NCBI RefSeq assembly: GCF_963082655.1
Contig: NC_081554.1
Location: 123,211,953 to 123,275,952 of the forward strand
Source: Stomoxys calcitrans
Taxonomy: Eukaryota > Arthropoda > Insecta > Diptera > Muscidae
Reading direction: 5' to 3'
DNA: 64,000 nucleotides
Positions 20,833-32,134 of the stretch are shown one piece after another. Below the pieces are notes generated by a model that was not told the origin of the DNA, did no database searches, and worked only from the letters and a program-made list of their open reading frames with translations. The translations under genes and the position numbers were made by a program. Position 1 is the stretch's first letter. Every line of letters starts with the position of its first letter.

Positions 20833-22314
20833 ATGAGTTACAATACTCGCTCAAAGAAAAGAACACTAACAGAGTCATTTGATTTGAATAGATCATTGTA
20901 TTTCCCCAAAAATAGTAAGCAAAGACGTGTAGGCGTAGAGGACGAAATGGCTGAACCAAACGCGAACGTGGATGGGTTTCAAGTAAGAGATCTCTCTAGT
21001 TCTATAATGAATAGAGTTCAAAATAATGTAAATGTGCCTGCCAATGGCGGTCATCCGTCAAGTACTGAGGCAAGCGAGATATTGGCACAAGAGTCGAACG
21101 GTCAGGTTCAGGGAGGGGCTGCGACCGTCCAAAGGTCCTTAGAGCGACAAGTCAAGGATATGGTTAATGAAGAAATGGCAGAAGTAAGGAGGATGATAGC
21201 GTCTTTGGCCAAAGGTGTGAATGACCTAACCGGAATGGTCCGCTCACAATCAGCCATACCGCCAAGGGAAAATACGCCTATGCCCATATCCAGTGCTTCG
21301 AGTTCGACTAATGTAGAGAGACAGATCCATAATTATGAGAACAACATGTCTTCAGTACTTCAGGGAAATATTCACCCAGTCGTACAATACCCCACTACGA
21401 CCCCATCGACCAATCGGAATGATGCTCCGGCAGTGTATGCTAATAACGAGCCTCTCCGCATACGCGTAGATAAGTTGGGTTTGAACTTCAGCGGGGACCC
21501 CCGCGAAATAAGAGTCAATGATTTTATTTATAGACTTGAATTGATGCGAGCTCAGTACGGTATCCCTTGGGCCGAAGTTTTAAGGGACTTTTCATTCTTA
21601 GTATCTGGCCAAGCCAGGGAATGGTACTGGTTACACCGCCAAAATAGTATCGATACCGATTGGGATGGTCTAAAACACGCACTGATAAGCCAGTACCAAA
21701 CTCCACAATCGAAATTTGACATTTTGCGGGAGTTGCTGGAACGAAAACAAAGGCATACTGAATCTGTCAACAATTATTTCCATGAGATGGGAATATTACG
21801 CTCTAGATTGATGCAACCTATCCGTGAGCATGAAATGATTAAAATATTAAAAGGCAACATAAGGGAAGATATAAAACGTCATGTTTACCAGATGACTATA
21901 TCTTCGGTTGAACAGTTGCGGATTGAATGTATAGAGGCGGAGCGTCATTTCCCCAGACGTGAAAATCGGCCACTACCAGTCCCACAACGATCCGCTAGGC
22001 ATGTGAGTGAGATATGCGAACAAGAAGTAGAATGTCCAGAAGGGGAGGATCTCGAAAGTCTGGAAGAGAATGTTTCAGCACTTCGAGTGCAAAATCAGGC
22101 TAGATCTCAAATTATATGCTGGAATTGCCGGGAACCTGGACACATGTTCATGGATTGTCAGGCAGAATTCCGGAAATTATTCTGTTACAGGTGTGGTAAA
22201 CCAGACACCGTGACGCCTAAATGCCCGATATGTTTACAGGGAAACCAGAAAAGGGGCGGAGAGAAGAGAGGGGAACCTCGTCCGTCCGACAATTTAATAC
22301 CCCACAAAAAGTAG
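20833..22314 (+). CDS. gag: Element B Gag polyprotein (493 codons)
   Basis: A nucleocapsid/capsid precursor homologous to element A's Gag but clearly divergent. It starts MSYNTRSKKR, a basic N-terminus. A helical segment with heptad character follows (about 105-140), then a capsid-type domain (about 200-375, with DFIYRLELMR and REWYWLHRQ matching A's positions). A canonical CCHC knuckle (C429, C432, H437, C442) is followed by a second Cys motif with the same non-canonical spacing as in A (C451-x2-C454-x9-C464-x2-C467). The stop follows at 22312-22314, inside the pol overlap. The frame is intact. Confidence 0.9.
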   Translation: MSYNTRSKKRTLTESFDLNRSLYFPKNSKQRRVGVEDEMAEPNANVDGFQVRDLSSSIMNRVQNNVNVPANGGHPSSTEASEILAQESNGQVQGGAATVQRSLERQVKDMVNEEMAEVRRMIASLAKGVNDLTGMVRSQSAIPPRENTPMPISSASSSTNVERQIHNYENNMSSVLQGNIHPVVQYPTTTPSTNRNDAPAVYANNEPLRIRVDKLGLNFSGDPREIRVNDFIYRLELMRAQYGIPWAEVLRDFSFLVSGQAREWYWLHRQNSIDTDWDGLKHALISQYQTPQSKFDILRELLERKQRHTESVNNYFHEMGILRSRLMQPIREHEMIKILKGNIREDIKRHVYQMTISSVEQLRIECIEAERHFPRRENRPLPVPQRSARHVSEICEQEVECPEGEDLESLEENVSALRVQNQARSQIICWNCREPGHMFMDCQAEFRKLFCYRCGKPDTVTPKCPICLQGNQKRGGEKRGEPRPSDNLIPHKK

Positions 22315-25300
22315 AAGATAAGATAGTTAAGATTTTACGTAATGATAATAATAAATCAGCGAAGAATAAGGATAAGAGTATTTCTGTAGATTTTACCACA
22401 GCCCAAAGGCATTATATTCCACTAGATATAAGGAAACAAAACTATGAAAAAGTAAGAGAAAGGATTTTTAACTCTGAAATTCACACGGTACCCAACAAAA
22501 TTATCAAACTTAGACAGAAAGCAAAACAATGGCGCCTACAAAGGAGATTATTGATAGATGCGATCTCAAAAGTAGTAAAGATCAGAAATGACCCCAGAGT
22601 TTTTGTGAACGTAACAATTCAAGGAGAGATCATTCAAGGTCTCCTTGACACCGGAGCCTCAGTAAGCTTGTTTGGACAAGGTTGTAGGGAGTTCATTGAA
22701 GAAATGGGAATTCCAATTATACCCATGTCCAGCAGTGTTAGCACAGCGGGTGGAAGGTTATATCGAGTGTTAGGAAAGATAAAGACTGCCTTAGAATATA
22801 AAGGGGAGTCCAAAGACATGACGTTATACCTATGTCCCGATTTGGAGCAACGCTTATATCTAGGCATAGACTTTTGGCGACTGTTTCAACTAGCCCCGGA
22901 CGTATTAGGCGTGTCGGAAATAAATATTGAAAAGGTCACGAAGGATATGGCAGATACCAATGCCGAACATCGATTGAACCCACACGAGCGGTCACCTGAG
23001 CAAGTTAAACGTCTAAACGAGGTTGTCGGGAAGTTCAAAACCTTCGAAGAACATGGTCTAGGGTGTACCACCGTGGAAAAGCATTCTATAAAACTAATTG
23101 ATGGGGCAGAGCCCGTGAAAGACCGTCATTATCCCATGTCACCTGCAATTCAGACGATAACGTATCAAGAAGTGGATAATATGCTGGCATTAAACGTCAT
23201 AGAGGAGAGTGAAAGCCCGTGGAGTAATCGAACCACGGTGGTAAGAAAACCGGGTAAAAACCGATTCTGTCTGGACGCTCGCAAACTCAATAAACTCACG
23301 GTGAAAGACGCTTATCCACTGCAGAATATAGACGGCATTTTAAGCCGTATAGATGAAACGTTCTATATTAGCAGTGTGGATCTTAAATACGCGTTCTGGC
23401 AGATCGAGTTAGACGAACAGAGCAAGTCATATACCGCCTTTACGGTCCCAGGTCGCCCATTGTATCAATTTCGTGTGATGCCTTTTGGCTTGTGCAATGC
23501 CGCCCAGAGATTATGCCGTCTGATGGACAAAGTCATTCCCCAACGACTTAAGGAGAATGTCTTGGTGTACTTGGACGATCTGTTGATCATATCAAGCGAT
23601 TTTGATGAGCATCTGCGTTTACTAAACGAGGTAGCCGAATGCCTAAAGAAAGCCAACCTGACTATAGGATTAAAAAAATCCCAGTTTTGCTTCCGTCAGT
23701 TGAAATATTTGGGTTTCATTGTGGGCGAAGGGATTTTAAGAACCGACCCTGAAAAGATTGAGGCCATTAAGAAGATCAAGGTGCCCAAAAATGCAAGAGA
23801 GGTCAGAAGTTTTCTCAGAACTGCAGGGTGGTACCGCAGGTTTATTAAAGACTTCGCCACTATCTCAGCCCCACTCACTGACACACTAAAAAAGTCCACC
23901 AGGTTTATCATCGATGACAGCGCGATAAAAGCTTTTGAGAGACTCAAAAAGGCATTAACCTCCGCACCAGTGTTACGTCACGCCGATTTCTCTAAGAGAT
24001 TTTATATCCAATGTGATGCCTCGGAATACGGGATAGGTGCTGTGTTATTCCAGCTAAGCGGTGATGGGGAGGAACACCCCATAGCATTCTACTCTCAGAA
24101 GCTCAATAAATGCCAGAAAAACTATAGCGTCACGGAAAAGGAGTGTCTCGCAGCTGTGATGGCCATCCGCAAATTCCGACCCTATGTGGAGCGCATGGAG
24201 TTCACCGTTATCACCGATCATGCGAGTTTGCAATGGCTGATGAACCTGAAGGATCTCAGCGGTCGTTTAGCTCGATGGTCACTGCAACTCCAGGGGTATA
24301 GCTTCAACATTGAGCATCGAAAGGGGAAGGAAAATGTGGTAGCGGATATGCTCTCACGACTACCCACAGCTGACGAGATCGAAATGGACCAAGTCTTGGA
24401 CTTCCAGACCACTGAGTTTGACAGTGACACATATAAAGAGCTTCGAGAGGTTGTGAAAAGCAACCAAGAGAAATTGCCTGATCTCAAGATTATCGATAAC
24501 ATGATATTTAAGAAGGCCCATGCAACGTATGACCCTGATATACAAGAATTTCAATGGAAACTGTGGATCCCTGAGACGTTAACGCATGCACTAATCGAAC
24601 AAGCGCATGACAACACTACAGCTGCCCATGGAGGCATATCGAAGACGTTGCATCGGTTGAAGGAGAAATACTACTGGCCGCAAATGGCGTCACAAGTGCG
24701 ACAATACGTCACCAATTGCACGGTATGCAAGGAGACCAAACCCACAAATGAATACACACAGCCTACGCTCGGTGACGAGGTGGTAACCCAACGCCCTTTT
24801 CAAAAAATTTATATAGATTTCTTGGGTAAATATCCACGCTCGAAAAGTGGCAATGCTTTTATTTTCATTGTGGTAGACCATTTCAGCAAGTTCACGTTCT
24901 TGAAAGCGATGCGGGAAGCAACCGCTTCGAATGTGGTAAAATTCTTGGTACCGGATATATTCCGAAAGTTTGGCGTACCCGAAACGTTGCATAGTGACAA
25001 CGGGGCCCAGTTCATATCGAAAACGTTTAAAGACATGATAGAGACGTATGGTATTAACCACCTACAAACTGCACCCTATGCCCCACAGTCCAATGCATCC
25101 GAACGTGTTAACCAATCGGTGTTGGCAGCAATCCGAGCCTACCTTGAAAATGATCACAGAGACTGGGATCCATACCTGACGGACATCGAGTGTGCCCTTA
25201 GAACAGCGGTTCATAGTGCGACAGGGGTAACCCCATTTTTCGCCCTATTCGGGTACAATATGTACACACATGGATCTGATTACAAACTGGCCCGAAAATT

Positions 25301-25634
25301 GCACTCTATGTCAGATCACGAGATCATCCAATTGAACAGAAGTGACAGAATGGACCTAATTCGCAATAGAATTAAACAAAACATGCACCAGGCTTATGAA
25401 CGGAGCGCCAAAAGATACAATGCGAGGGCTCGTATAGTAACGTTTTCTCCTGGACAGGAGGTATACAAAAGAAACCATGTATTAAGCGACTTCGGAAAAA
25501 ACTTCAACGCTAAATTCGCCCGCAAATTCATAAAATGCCGTATTGTGAAGCCCATAGGTAATAATATGTATTCCCTTGAGGATCTAAACGGAAAGCCAAT
25601 AGGTATATGTCATGTTAAGGATCTTAAGAGATAG
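22221..25634 (+). CDS. pol: Element B Pol polyprotein: protease, RT, RNase H, integrase
   Basis: Intact pol in the -1 frame relative to gag. An ATG exists at 22221, before the slippery site, but frameshifting at 22239-22245 is the likelier entry. Counting from 22221: aspartic protease DTGA at 143-146; reverse transcriptase YLDD at 450-453; RNase H with QCDASEYGIG and ITDHASLQWL; integrase with an HHCC region (QAHDNTTAAHGG...CTVC), first catalytic Asp in IYIDFLG (D866), second in HSDNG (D926) and Glu in NASERVN (E961). The C-terminus repeats element A's short module and ends HVKDLKR. No disabling change is seen. B's 5' LTR is split by element A, so normal expression from its own promoter is doubtful. 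Confidence 0.92.
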   Translation: MPDMFTGKPEKGRREERGTSSVRQFNTPQKVEDKIVKILRNDNNKSAKNKDKSISVDFTTAQRHYIPLDIRKQNYEKVRERIFNSEIHTVPNKIIKLRQKAKQWRLQRRLLIDAISKVVKIRNDPRVFVNVTIQGEIIQGLLDTGASVSLFGQGCREFIEEMGIPIIPMSSSVSTAGGRLYRVLGKIKTALEYKGESKDMTLYLCPDLEQRLYLGIDFWRLFQLAPDVLGVSEINIEKVTKDMADTNAEHRLNPHERSPEQVKRLNEVVGKFKTFEEHGLGCTTVEKHSIKLIDGAEPVKDRHYPMSPAIQTITYQEVDNMLALNVIEESESPWSNRTTVVRKPGKNRFCLDARKLNKLTVKDAYPLQNIDGILSRIDETFYISSVDLKYAFWQIELDEQSKSYTAFTVPGRPLYQFRVMPFGLCNAAQRLCRLMDKVIPQRLKENVLVYLDDLLIISSDFDEHLRLLNEVAECLKKANLTIGLKKSQFCFRQLKYLGFIVGEGILRTDPEKIEAIKKIKVPKNAREVRSFLRTAGWYRRFIKDFATISAPLTDTLKKSTRFIIDDSAIKAFERLKKALTSAPVLRHADFSKRFYIQCDASEYGIGAVLFQLSGDGEEHPIAFYSQKLNKCQKNYSVTEKECLAAVMAIRKFRPYVERMEFTVITDHASLQWLMNLKDLSGRLARWSLQLQGYSFNIEHRKGKENVVADMLSRLPTADEIEMDQVLDFQTTEFDSDTYKELREVVKSNQEKLPDLKIIDNMIFKKAHATYDPDIQEFQWKLWIPETLTHALIEQAHDNTTAAHGGISKTLHRLKEKYYWPQMASQVRQYVTNCTVCKETKPTNEYTQPTLGDEVVTQRPFQKIYIDFLGKYPRSKSGNAFIFIVVDHFSKFTFLKAMREATASNVVKFLVPDIFRKFGVPETLHSDNGAQFISKTFKDMIETYGINHLQTAPYAPQSNASERVNQSVLAAIRAYLENDHRDWDPYLTDIECALRTAVHSATGVTPFFALFGYNMYTHGSDYKLARKLHSMSDHEIIQLNRSDRMDLIRNRIKQNMHQAYERSAKRYNARARIVTFSPGQEVYKRNHVLSDFGKNFNAKFARKFIKCRIVKPIGNNMYSLEDLNGKPIGICHVKDLKR
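22239..22287 (+). promoter_or_regulatory. -1 ribosomal frameshift signal of element B
   Basis: GGGAAAC at 22239-22245 is read in gag as G-GGA-AAC. After an 8-nt spacer, GGGCGGA (22254-22260) can pair with TCCGTCC (22281-22287), with one G-T pair. The intervening loop could form a small inner hairpin (GAGG/CCTC). The position after the second Cys motif matches element A. Confidence 0.7.
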
Positions 25635-27191
25635 AACTAATTCGAGATGATCGCCTGTTAAGTCACTGGAAACAGATAAAGTCCAAACTAAGTATTATAC
25701 AGTGAGTTTTTCTGATGAAATTCCTTAGCAATTTCTTGACTGAACGTAGGTAGTCATTAGCTAATTAATCTGTTAGCTAATAAAGCTCCTACTTAAATAA
25801 ACATTTTCATTTGATAGTAAGTATTACCCATGGGTAATATGCCACTAGGGTTGAGGATTACGATTTCCATGTTGTTTTAAGGAGAATAATTTTTTTTGTC
25901 CTATCGTAATTATCTAAAACCAAACATTGGTGTCACCACAATCCCATATCAAACTATCGCTCTACTTCCAACAATATGCCAGTAAACATCTTAACTGCAT
26001 TGTATTTCATGCCACCAAAAAAAATTGCTAATTGCGTACCGTAGACCTCAAAGTGAGCTGCATGAGTAAACACACTTTTCTAAGACAATATGGTATACGT
26101 GGTATACTCTACACATTGTATTTTTGTTGGTGTTAAACTTTACATACCACTTGTTATGAACCACTTTTTTTTTACAACTATAACATTTTGGGTAATTTCT
26201 GGATTTTCCAACGACCTTACATCTGCCACGACAAGACAAAAAACAACCACCACTAAGTCACGGCTTCATAGAGATTTTCATAGCAAAAGGCTTACTGAGT
26301 AAAGGCCGACGATCGTCTCAACGCCAAGTTGCCTGTTATTTTTATGAGGTCAATGTATAGGCATAGAATCCGAGTTTCTTTGCGGCACCAATAAACACAT
26401 TTTGCATATCTGATATTCATAAAAGCCTACTACCAGTATTCAAAAAACAAAAAGAAGCTTTATAGTTGGTTTATTTGATATTTCTATAAAGGAAATCTGT
26501 CAACTGAGCCTACTGTAACGCTACATCAAGTTTTGTGAATAGGGACAACAACTATTTCATCCTCAAATTGCGCTCATATAAACAGTATATGTCGATTAGC
26601 ATATCAATGATTTATTTTCACTATCATATTCGCCCAAGAGCAACAAATGCATAAACACAAGGTAGTGGCCAACGTCTATCTGTTGACCATGGTTATCATG
26701 ATCGAGAAACAACTCATTCGTTGCCCTTTGGTAAAGTGGTATTTAAACAAAATAGAAACTATCGTCTACGAACACAAACTAGACAACCACAACGACTATG
26801 GTACCTGAGAAATGGAAGACGAGATGATGCTTGCATAAAGTGGCTGAGTCGAGGGACACGTACGTGGTCAGGTAGAGATATGACACAGCAATCTTAATGA
26901 GCCGGTGGTCTGTCGCACATCCATCTTGACAAGGAGTTCCGGTTGATGGTTACATTTTGCGGCGTCAAGAACAGCAACACGCCGACAACATTGGGTCTGT
27001 GGATTGTAAGGGAAATCAGTTTTTGTCATTTATATGTAATACGCATATACTCACCTGGAAATGGTTACCAACCATCTGTTGTCTAGAGCCCGGAATGAGA
27101 CATCTCAGGTGTGGGTGTTCCCCACGTTGGAAATCCTACCTGTCCTGGCACATCGATTTCGTCTGCGGAGCCTCGCCGATCCCCGATGTTT
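25635..27191 (+). other. Element B 3' untranslated region
   Basis: 1.56 kb between the pol stop and the 3' LTR without a convincing gene; the longest frame is 103 codons (26957-27268) and runs into the LTR. No purine run directly precedes the 3' LTR (CCGATCCCCGATGTT), so a standard polypurine tract is not visible. Confidence 0.6.
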
Positions 27192-29310
27192 TGTTGCAGG
27201 CCATCCTAAGACGAACAGTCAGTAGCGAGGCCACGATAGCTATAAGGGGGTGGGGGGTGCTATGGTAATTAACATGTTAGAATTGTTATGGCCAAAGCAC
27301 GCCACCACCGATGTATAAACTAGGACGGCGATCCAAATAGGGAGATATTCCTAGATGGATGAGCACATTGTGTTTTCTTTTAAAATTAAATATATATTTT
27401 CTTATGTGCTCTCCGGCGTGCTTCTGGTTGATGTTGTGAGGTGGTGGTGGCGTGCGAGTGAATGTGGAAATGCATGAAGTTGGCTGCAAGTGTCACCAGA
27501 TTGTCAGAGGAGCTTAGAGTTAATGGATGACGTGGGGTAAGTCGCACTGGTGTAGAGCGACGAATTGTCCGACAAATCTGTTGTCCGTTAATTTGAAGGT
27601 TGAATGGCCAGGGTTGATACTGAAGAAACATTCACCATAACAAAATACCGGCCCTGACATTGAAGAAAGAGTGACAGAGAAAGGTTGTGTATTTTTTGGA
27701 GAAAAGAAAATGCGGCCAAAAGAAAGTTACAAGGAAAATGGTTGATCGTGGAAAATTGGCATTTGGCGGGAAGAAAATGGGCCTATATAAGCTGGTGGGG
27801 CCAAAAAGAAGCCATTTAGCAAAGAGAAGTCGTGGGAAGAAGTAAAGTGATCGTTTTGCCCGGTTAATTAAAATACCTTTGTTTGTGTGGTCCAGTTGAA
27901 TAAAAAGGCAGTTAAATCAAATTAATTTTATTTTTTTTTGTGTATTGTGTGATAAGATTTGAATGTGAGTGAACTGTAGTTTCTAAAAATGTGTAGTAGA
28001 TTTGAGATTTTGTCATTTCTTTTGCTGTATAGAAAGTGATTCCTGTGATTTGGAGAATAGCACTGGCCATCCTAGCTATAAAGGGGGCCAGTGCGATATT
28101 TGTTGCGGAAAATCAGCAAGGTGCGAGACTTTCCCCAGCTACCATCAGGCCATCGGACTGGGAACGGTGTTAATGGTTGAGACATCTACCTTGTAGTGCA
28201 CGTTGAAGCCGAAATTGTATGGAAGCCTGTGCCGACGGTGATTCCTTTTGTGATATCTGGCCAGGAGCTGTGTAAGACGCTTACCATACGAAGACAGTCC
28301 TTAAATAAAAGAAAGAGAACAACAAAAATCAAATCACTAATCAGATTTAAACGGGAATCAAGGTAAAAAGTATTACCAGTTTGTGTGTGTCCGTATGTCC
28401 TCAACTGTGTCCAACTAGTTGTCTGGCAACCGTCCAGAAGGCTAGTAAAAAGAAAAAAAAAATCAGATTAAGTAATTAAATAGCAGGAAATTTTATGAAA
28501 GAAAGCTTATAAATGAATAATATAGGTTAGGCATTTAGATATAGGAAGTAACGTAGAATAAAAGAAAAAAACTATATTGTGAGGAGAATAATACCTGTTC
28601 CAATCAGAAAAAAAAGGCTTAAGGGAGCCAATGAGCCCCCAAACTTTGTTCTAAATTGTGTTTTGGTCTGCTATAAATGAATGGCAGAGATCTGTTAAGA
28701 GAGCTCTTTTAGTAGATAGGAAAAGTAGCATATTCGCGCCAATTAAAGCGCCTTAGGACAAGGGATAGAGGTGAATTGAGTGGTCTCCCCTAGATTAAGG
28801 AGCCAAAACTTCTTTCGATCATTCTTTAATTTGTACGGTATTGTTCTTCGTGTTTTGTTTGCCGTTGTAAAAGTGTAATAATAATATAAGAAACAACATA
28901 ACCTTTAAATTTTTTTTATCCCCCTAAAAAAACTCAATAAATTTTATTATGTCTTAAGTGTTTAACAGAAAAGAATATGTGTTGGTAATTGTTATACTTG
29001 CGGGGGTGAAGCGATGAAGTAAGTGCGTGTGCTAATGTGTGTGGTGTTTGGGGTCCAAGAAGAAAATGGGTAAGAGGACGCCTTGGACCATGGTTGGGAG
29101 GGCAAGTGTAGGATCGTAACAACAAGATCCCTGTGTAAAATGTTTTTCCTCTCGTGTTTAGTCGCTAGTTAGAAAGTGAAATAGTGTCCCCTCATATTTT
29201 CAATGTTTGTGTGCAGGGTTTGATTTGGCGGGTTGAGGCCCCTAGCCCTGAGTGTCTCCCTACAGCTAACCGGTAACCATTTCAAACGCCGACCAAGCGC
29301 ACACATAACA
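27192..29310 (+). mobile_element. Element B 3' LTR, uninterrupted
   Basis: 2119 bp from TGTTGCAGG to ACATAACA, followed by the GTGT target duplication. It is the reference for the intact target of element A. A TATA-type box lies at 27784-27790 and could drive transcription outward into the F1 remnant. Confidence 0.88.
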
Positions 29311-29885
29311 GTGTTTGTTAGTGTTAGTGATCTTGCTCACATGTACTTACTCGGGTGGAAAAAAAATAAGACTCTTTTTGTATAAAAATATAAATAAATA
29401 TATTTCTAAAATTAATAAAAAATAAGTGGAAGTTCATAACAAGCTATTGCAACAAAACTGTAATAACGATTGTGGAAGAAAGTGTTGTGCTTTTGGTCTT
29501 GCTATTACAAAAACATTATTTTTATTGAAGTGGAAGATGCTGACAAAGGCTTTTGGAAAGTTGTGTTTTTACAAATAAAAGCTGAATTCGTTTATTTTTA
29601 AATAGTTTTGTGCTTCATTATTTATTAATTTCGAAGGGGTGGGGTTTGGTTGAAATTGCAACAACATATGTATATGAATTTGAGTATGGTGCACACACTC
29701 GCATTTGTGTGTACACATGCGCGTAAGCAGCTGATAAATTGATCGGTGCCATATTCATTTTAATATAGAAATGGAAATATTTTGACCAAAGAAACGCAAT
29801 AAAATCAAATGTGGTAACCTTGTCAAACCATCGAAAGAACGATTTACGGAAATTTTCCCCTCAAAAACGTAGTACCAGCCTTAAA
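29311..29885. mobile_element. F1 foldback copy 2, right part
   Basis: It continues the copy begun at 3570. The first bases (GTGTTTGTTAGTGTTAGTG) match F1 copy 1 at 786-803. The far end (ACGTAGTACCAGCCTTAAA) is the terminal inverted repeat. The central block GCAGCTGATAAATTGATCGG is inverted relative to copy 1. Confidence 0.7.
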
Positions 29886-30224
29886 TTTGAAGAAAAAACT
29901 AAAAAAGTCATTGTAAATTAAGATCATTGTGAGTTGCAATCGTTGTCAATTGAATAACTGTTATAAATGATTATTAAATCAGTTCTCTTTCAAAGGTTGG
30001 TCCTCCCGTTTCATCCTATTTGTTTTTTTGTCTATTCTTAGCAAAATTGAAAAATTTCTTAGTAGTTGTTTCCACTGTGGTGCCATTGGTTTACGGAATG
30101 TATTCTACAGCCAAATCTTATTATATATATTACAAAATACAAAATGTTGATAATATTATACTAAGCAAATCAATAGACGCACCATTTGACCAAGAGAATT
30201 CGGAAGCACAAGTCTCCATGATAT
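29886..30224. other. Intergenic, nothing recognised
   Basis: AT-rich. A 68-codon frame at 30020-30226 has a hydrophobic start but no support as a gene. Confidence 0.35.
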
Positions 30225-30437
30225 AATTATCAGGTAGTGTACCGTAAACAGCAGAGTATAATTTTTTCTCGCGAGTTTTTGGTTGTGTGTTAAGGACCAG
30301 AACACACCCAAACAACAAAAAATATCGCGAACTAGTAACATACACAAAATCAGAGTTGCACTAATCACTAATTTTGACAAATAGAACACTCAATATTTTG
30401 TTATTGGGCAACTGCCACTACCTGTAAATGAATATAT
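30225..30437. repeat. Interspersed repeat family F2, copy 1
   Basis: The block from CAGGTAGTGTACCGTAAACAG to ACTGCCACTACCTG has near-identical ends in opposite orientation (CAGGTAGTG...CACTACCTG). It reappears at about 34605-34835 with the shared phrase AACTAGTAACATACACAAAA. It is non-coding and MITE-like. Confidence 0.55.
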
Positions 30438-30675
30438 CTTGACTAACATTTACAAACACTCACGAGTCAGAAGTTAGGCGATCGCGTTTATTTTGCGAAA
30501 ACAATTACTTGTTGCGCAGCGACTGTGGTTGTGCTCTCAATGAGCGTCCCGAAATGTAAATTTTCCCTAGATGAAAAAACAAGTTATAACGTAACGAACA
30601 CATTTCGGCAAATTATTCCGTTTGTTTTTTTTTTATGAAGTTTCAAGGCGAAAACCGAATATAGTACCGGCCTTA
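30438..30675. repeat. F1 single arm (copy 3, inverted)
   Basis: It reads as the reverse complement of F1's left arm, ending AAAACCGAATATAGTACCGGCC. It includes GGCGATCGCGTTTATTTTGCG and GATGAAAAAACAAGTTATAA. No second arm is present nearby. Confidence 0.6.
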
Positions 30676-31660
30676 ATGCCTATTAAATTATTGCGAAATT
30701 CGACGGACTCTTTTCTTTCCCAAAACACGAACAAAAGTCAAACAAGTGAGACAACAGCATTGAAACAGAGTTGATTGGTGCCCCTTTCGTGAGCATTTAA
30801 TTACATTGGCTATTAATTGAAGCGAAATGTGTATTGGCGCAGCGACATGTCGCTACTATTTTTCTCATTGAACTCAGTACCACTTCTACGGAATATGTCG
30901 CATTTTCTTCGCCACCATTTTTTATGCGTTTTGACTGTTGTTCAGTACTACAGACTTCGGCTTTTCGGCCGAACTCTAAATTAAATTTTAACCTGCACTT
31001 TTTTGGACGAAGCCATTTACATCCTCCAGAGTGGAATAAGTCTATTCACAGCTTAAAATTCTGGCGACAGTAGCTAAAAACGGTTGATAATTTCCGTACA
31101 TGCTGAATTTTTGGTTTAGTGTCACCCTGTATTACTGCCATCTTGCGAGTTATCGTTGGTAACTTCACGCAGGTCAAGCCATTTATGTTGCCCCTGAAAA
31201 ATATTTGTGTAGAATACAAGATGGCGACAAACATCAAATTATAATTTTGGCCGAAATGTAATCATTCGTAGTTGCAAGAAAAAAATAACCAATACCTATT
31301 ATGTCACCCTGTTACGCAAAGAAAATTCCATTTGAGCTCCGTACCTGCAAGCGAAGTTTTCACTAACGGTAACGGTGACGAAAATTTCATCTAGGATATG
31401 CCATACATTTCTTATGGTAACGAAAATTTCAACAAAGGTGCATACTGTTTCTCAAATCGTCTCGCGAATATATATATGTGCAGACTTTTTAGGTTTTTCT
31501 ACTTCTTGGCTCGTCCAAAAGTAGACTTCTTTTATAAGACTAAAAAGGTGATTTTTTATTTTCTTGGACATGTGTAAATCACACACATATTCTTTGTATT
31601 ACTTTGTGTAATGGGGAGTTTACATGGCACATCCCAATCATCATTAGGCGCATAGTACAA
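30676..31660. other. Intergenic, nothing recognised
   Basis: No coding frame over 80 codons and no repeat end I could establish. Confidence 0.35.
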
Positions 31661-31665
31661 GGCGG

Positions 31666-31875
31666 ATTTAAAATTGTGGTCTTACGCGTACAGCTGTTAA
31701 CAGCCGGCCAGGTTTGACTGTATTAAGATGTCAGATTTTTGTTTGTATTCCTTTCTTTCTAGCATATTCTCTATTCTCACGCACACCAATTTCTTTCTGT
31801 GTGTTGGCAAAACGTCGATCAGCTTGATGGCAAAATGGCGTATTGCACCATATGATTAGTGGTTGTTGTACAAAT
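31666..31875. repeat. Repeat family F3, copy 2 (inverted)
   Basis: The reverse complement of 2873-3119: AGGCGGATTTAAA, GCTGTTAACAGC, GATCAGCTTGATGGCAAAATG and a TTGTACAAATG end. Confidence 0.55.
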
Positions 31876-32134
31876 GAGAACACCTTTGTTAGGTCTGTTC
31901 GGGTACTTTTCCAGTAAAAATGTGCAGAAGAGCAAGAGCCATTTTACTCGCTTTAAAACATTTGCAACAATAGACCGCGAACGAATTCCAGTGAACATTT
32001 GCAGAACAGCTGATTTTTGTTTTGTTGGTTTTTTATTTGCTTGCTTAGGAATACAAATGTTTTAAATTAAAAAATGCTGGCGATACCTGCGATGTATTTT
32101 TCTAAGATAAACGTCAATTTATTGACCCGAGAGT

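Larger units (their letters stand above)
3796..29310 (+). mobile_element. Ty3/gypsy LTR retrotransposon B (Osvaldo/Ulysses-like), carrying element A in its 5' LTR
   Basis: The full span includes the 14.0-kb nested element A. Without A and one copy of its target duplication, B is about 11.5 kb. It has LTRs of about 2.12 kb (TGTTGCAGG...ACATAACA), a tRNA-Lys-type primer site, intact gag and pol, and a 1.6-kb non-coding tail. By eye the two LTRs differ by about five substitutions plus homopolymer length changes, so insertion was recent. The lineage call rests on the long LTRs, the integrase phrase SPQANASERVN/APQSNASERVN and the RT phrase PFGLCNAAQRLCR. No env-like gene is seen. Confidence 0.85.
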
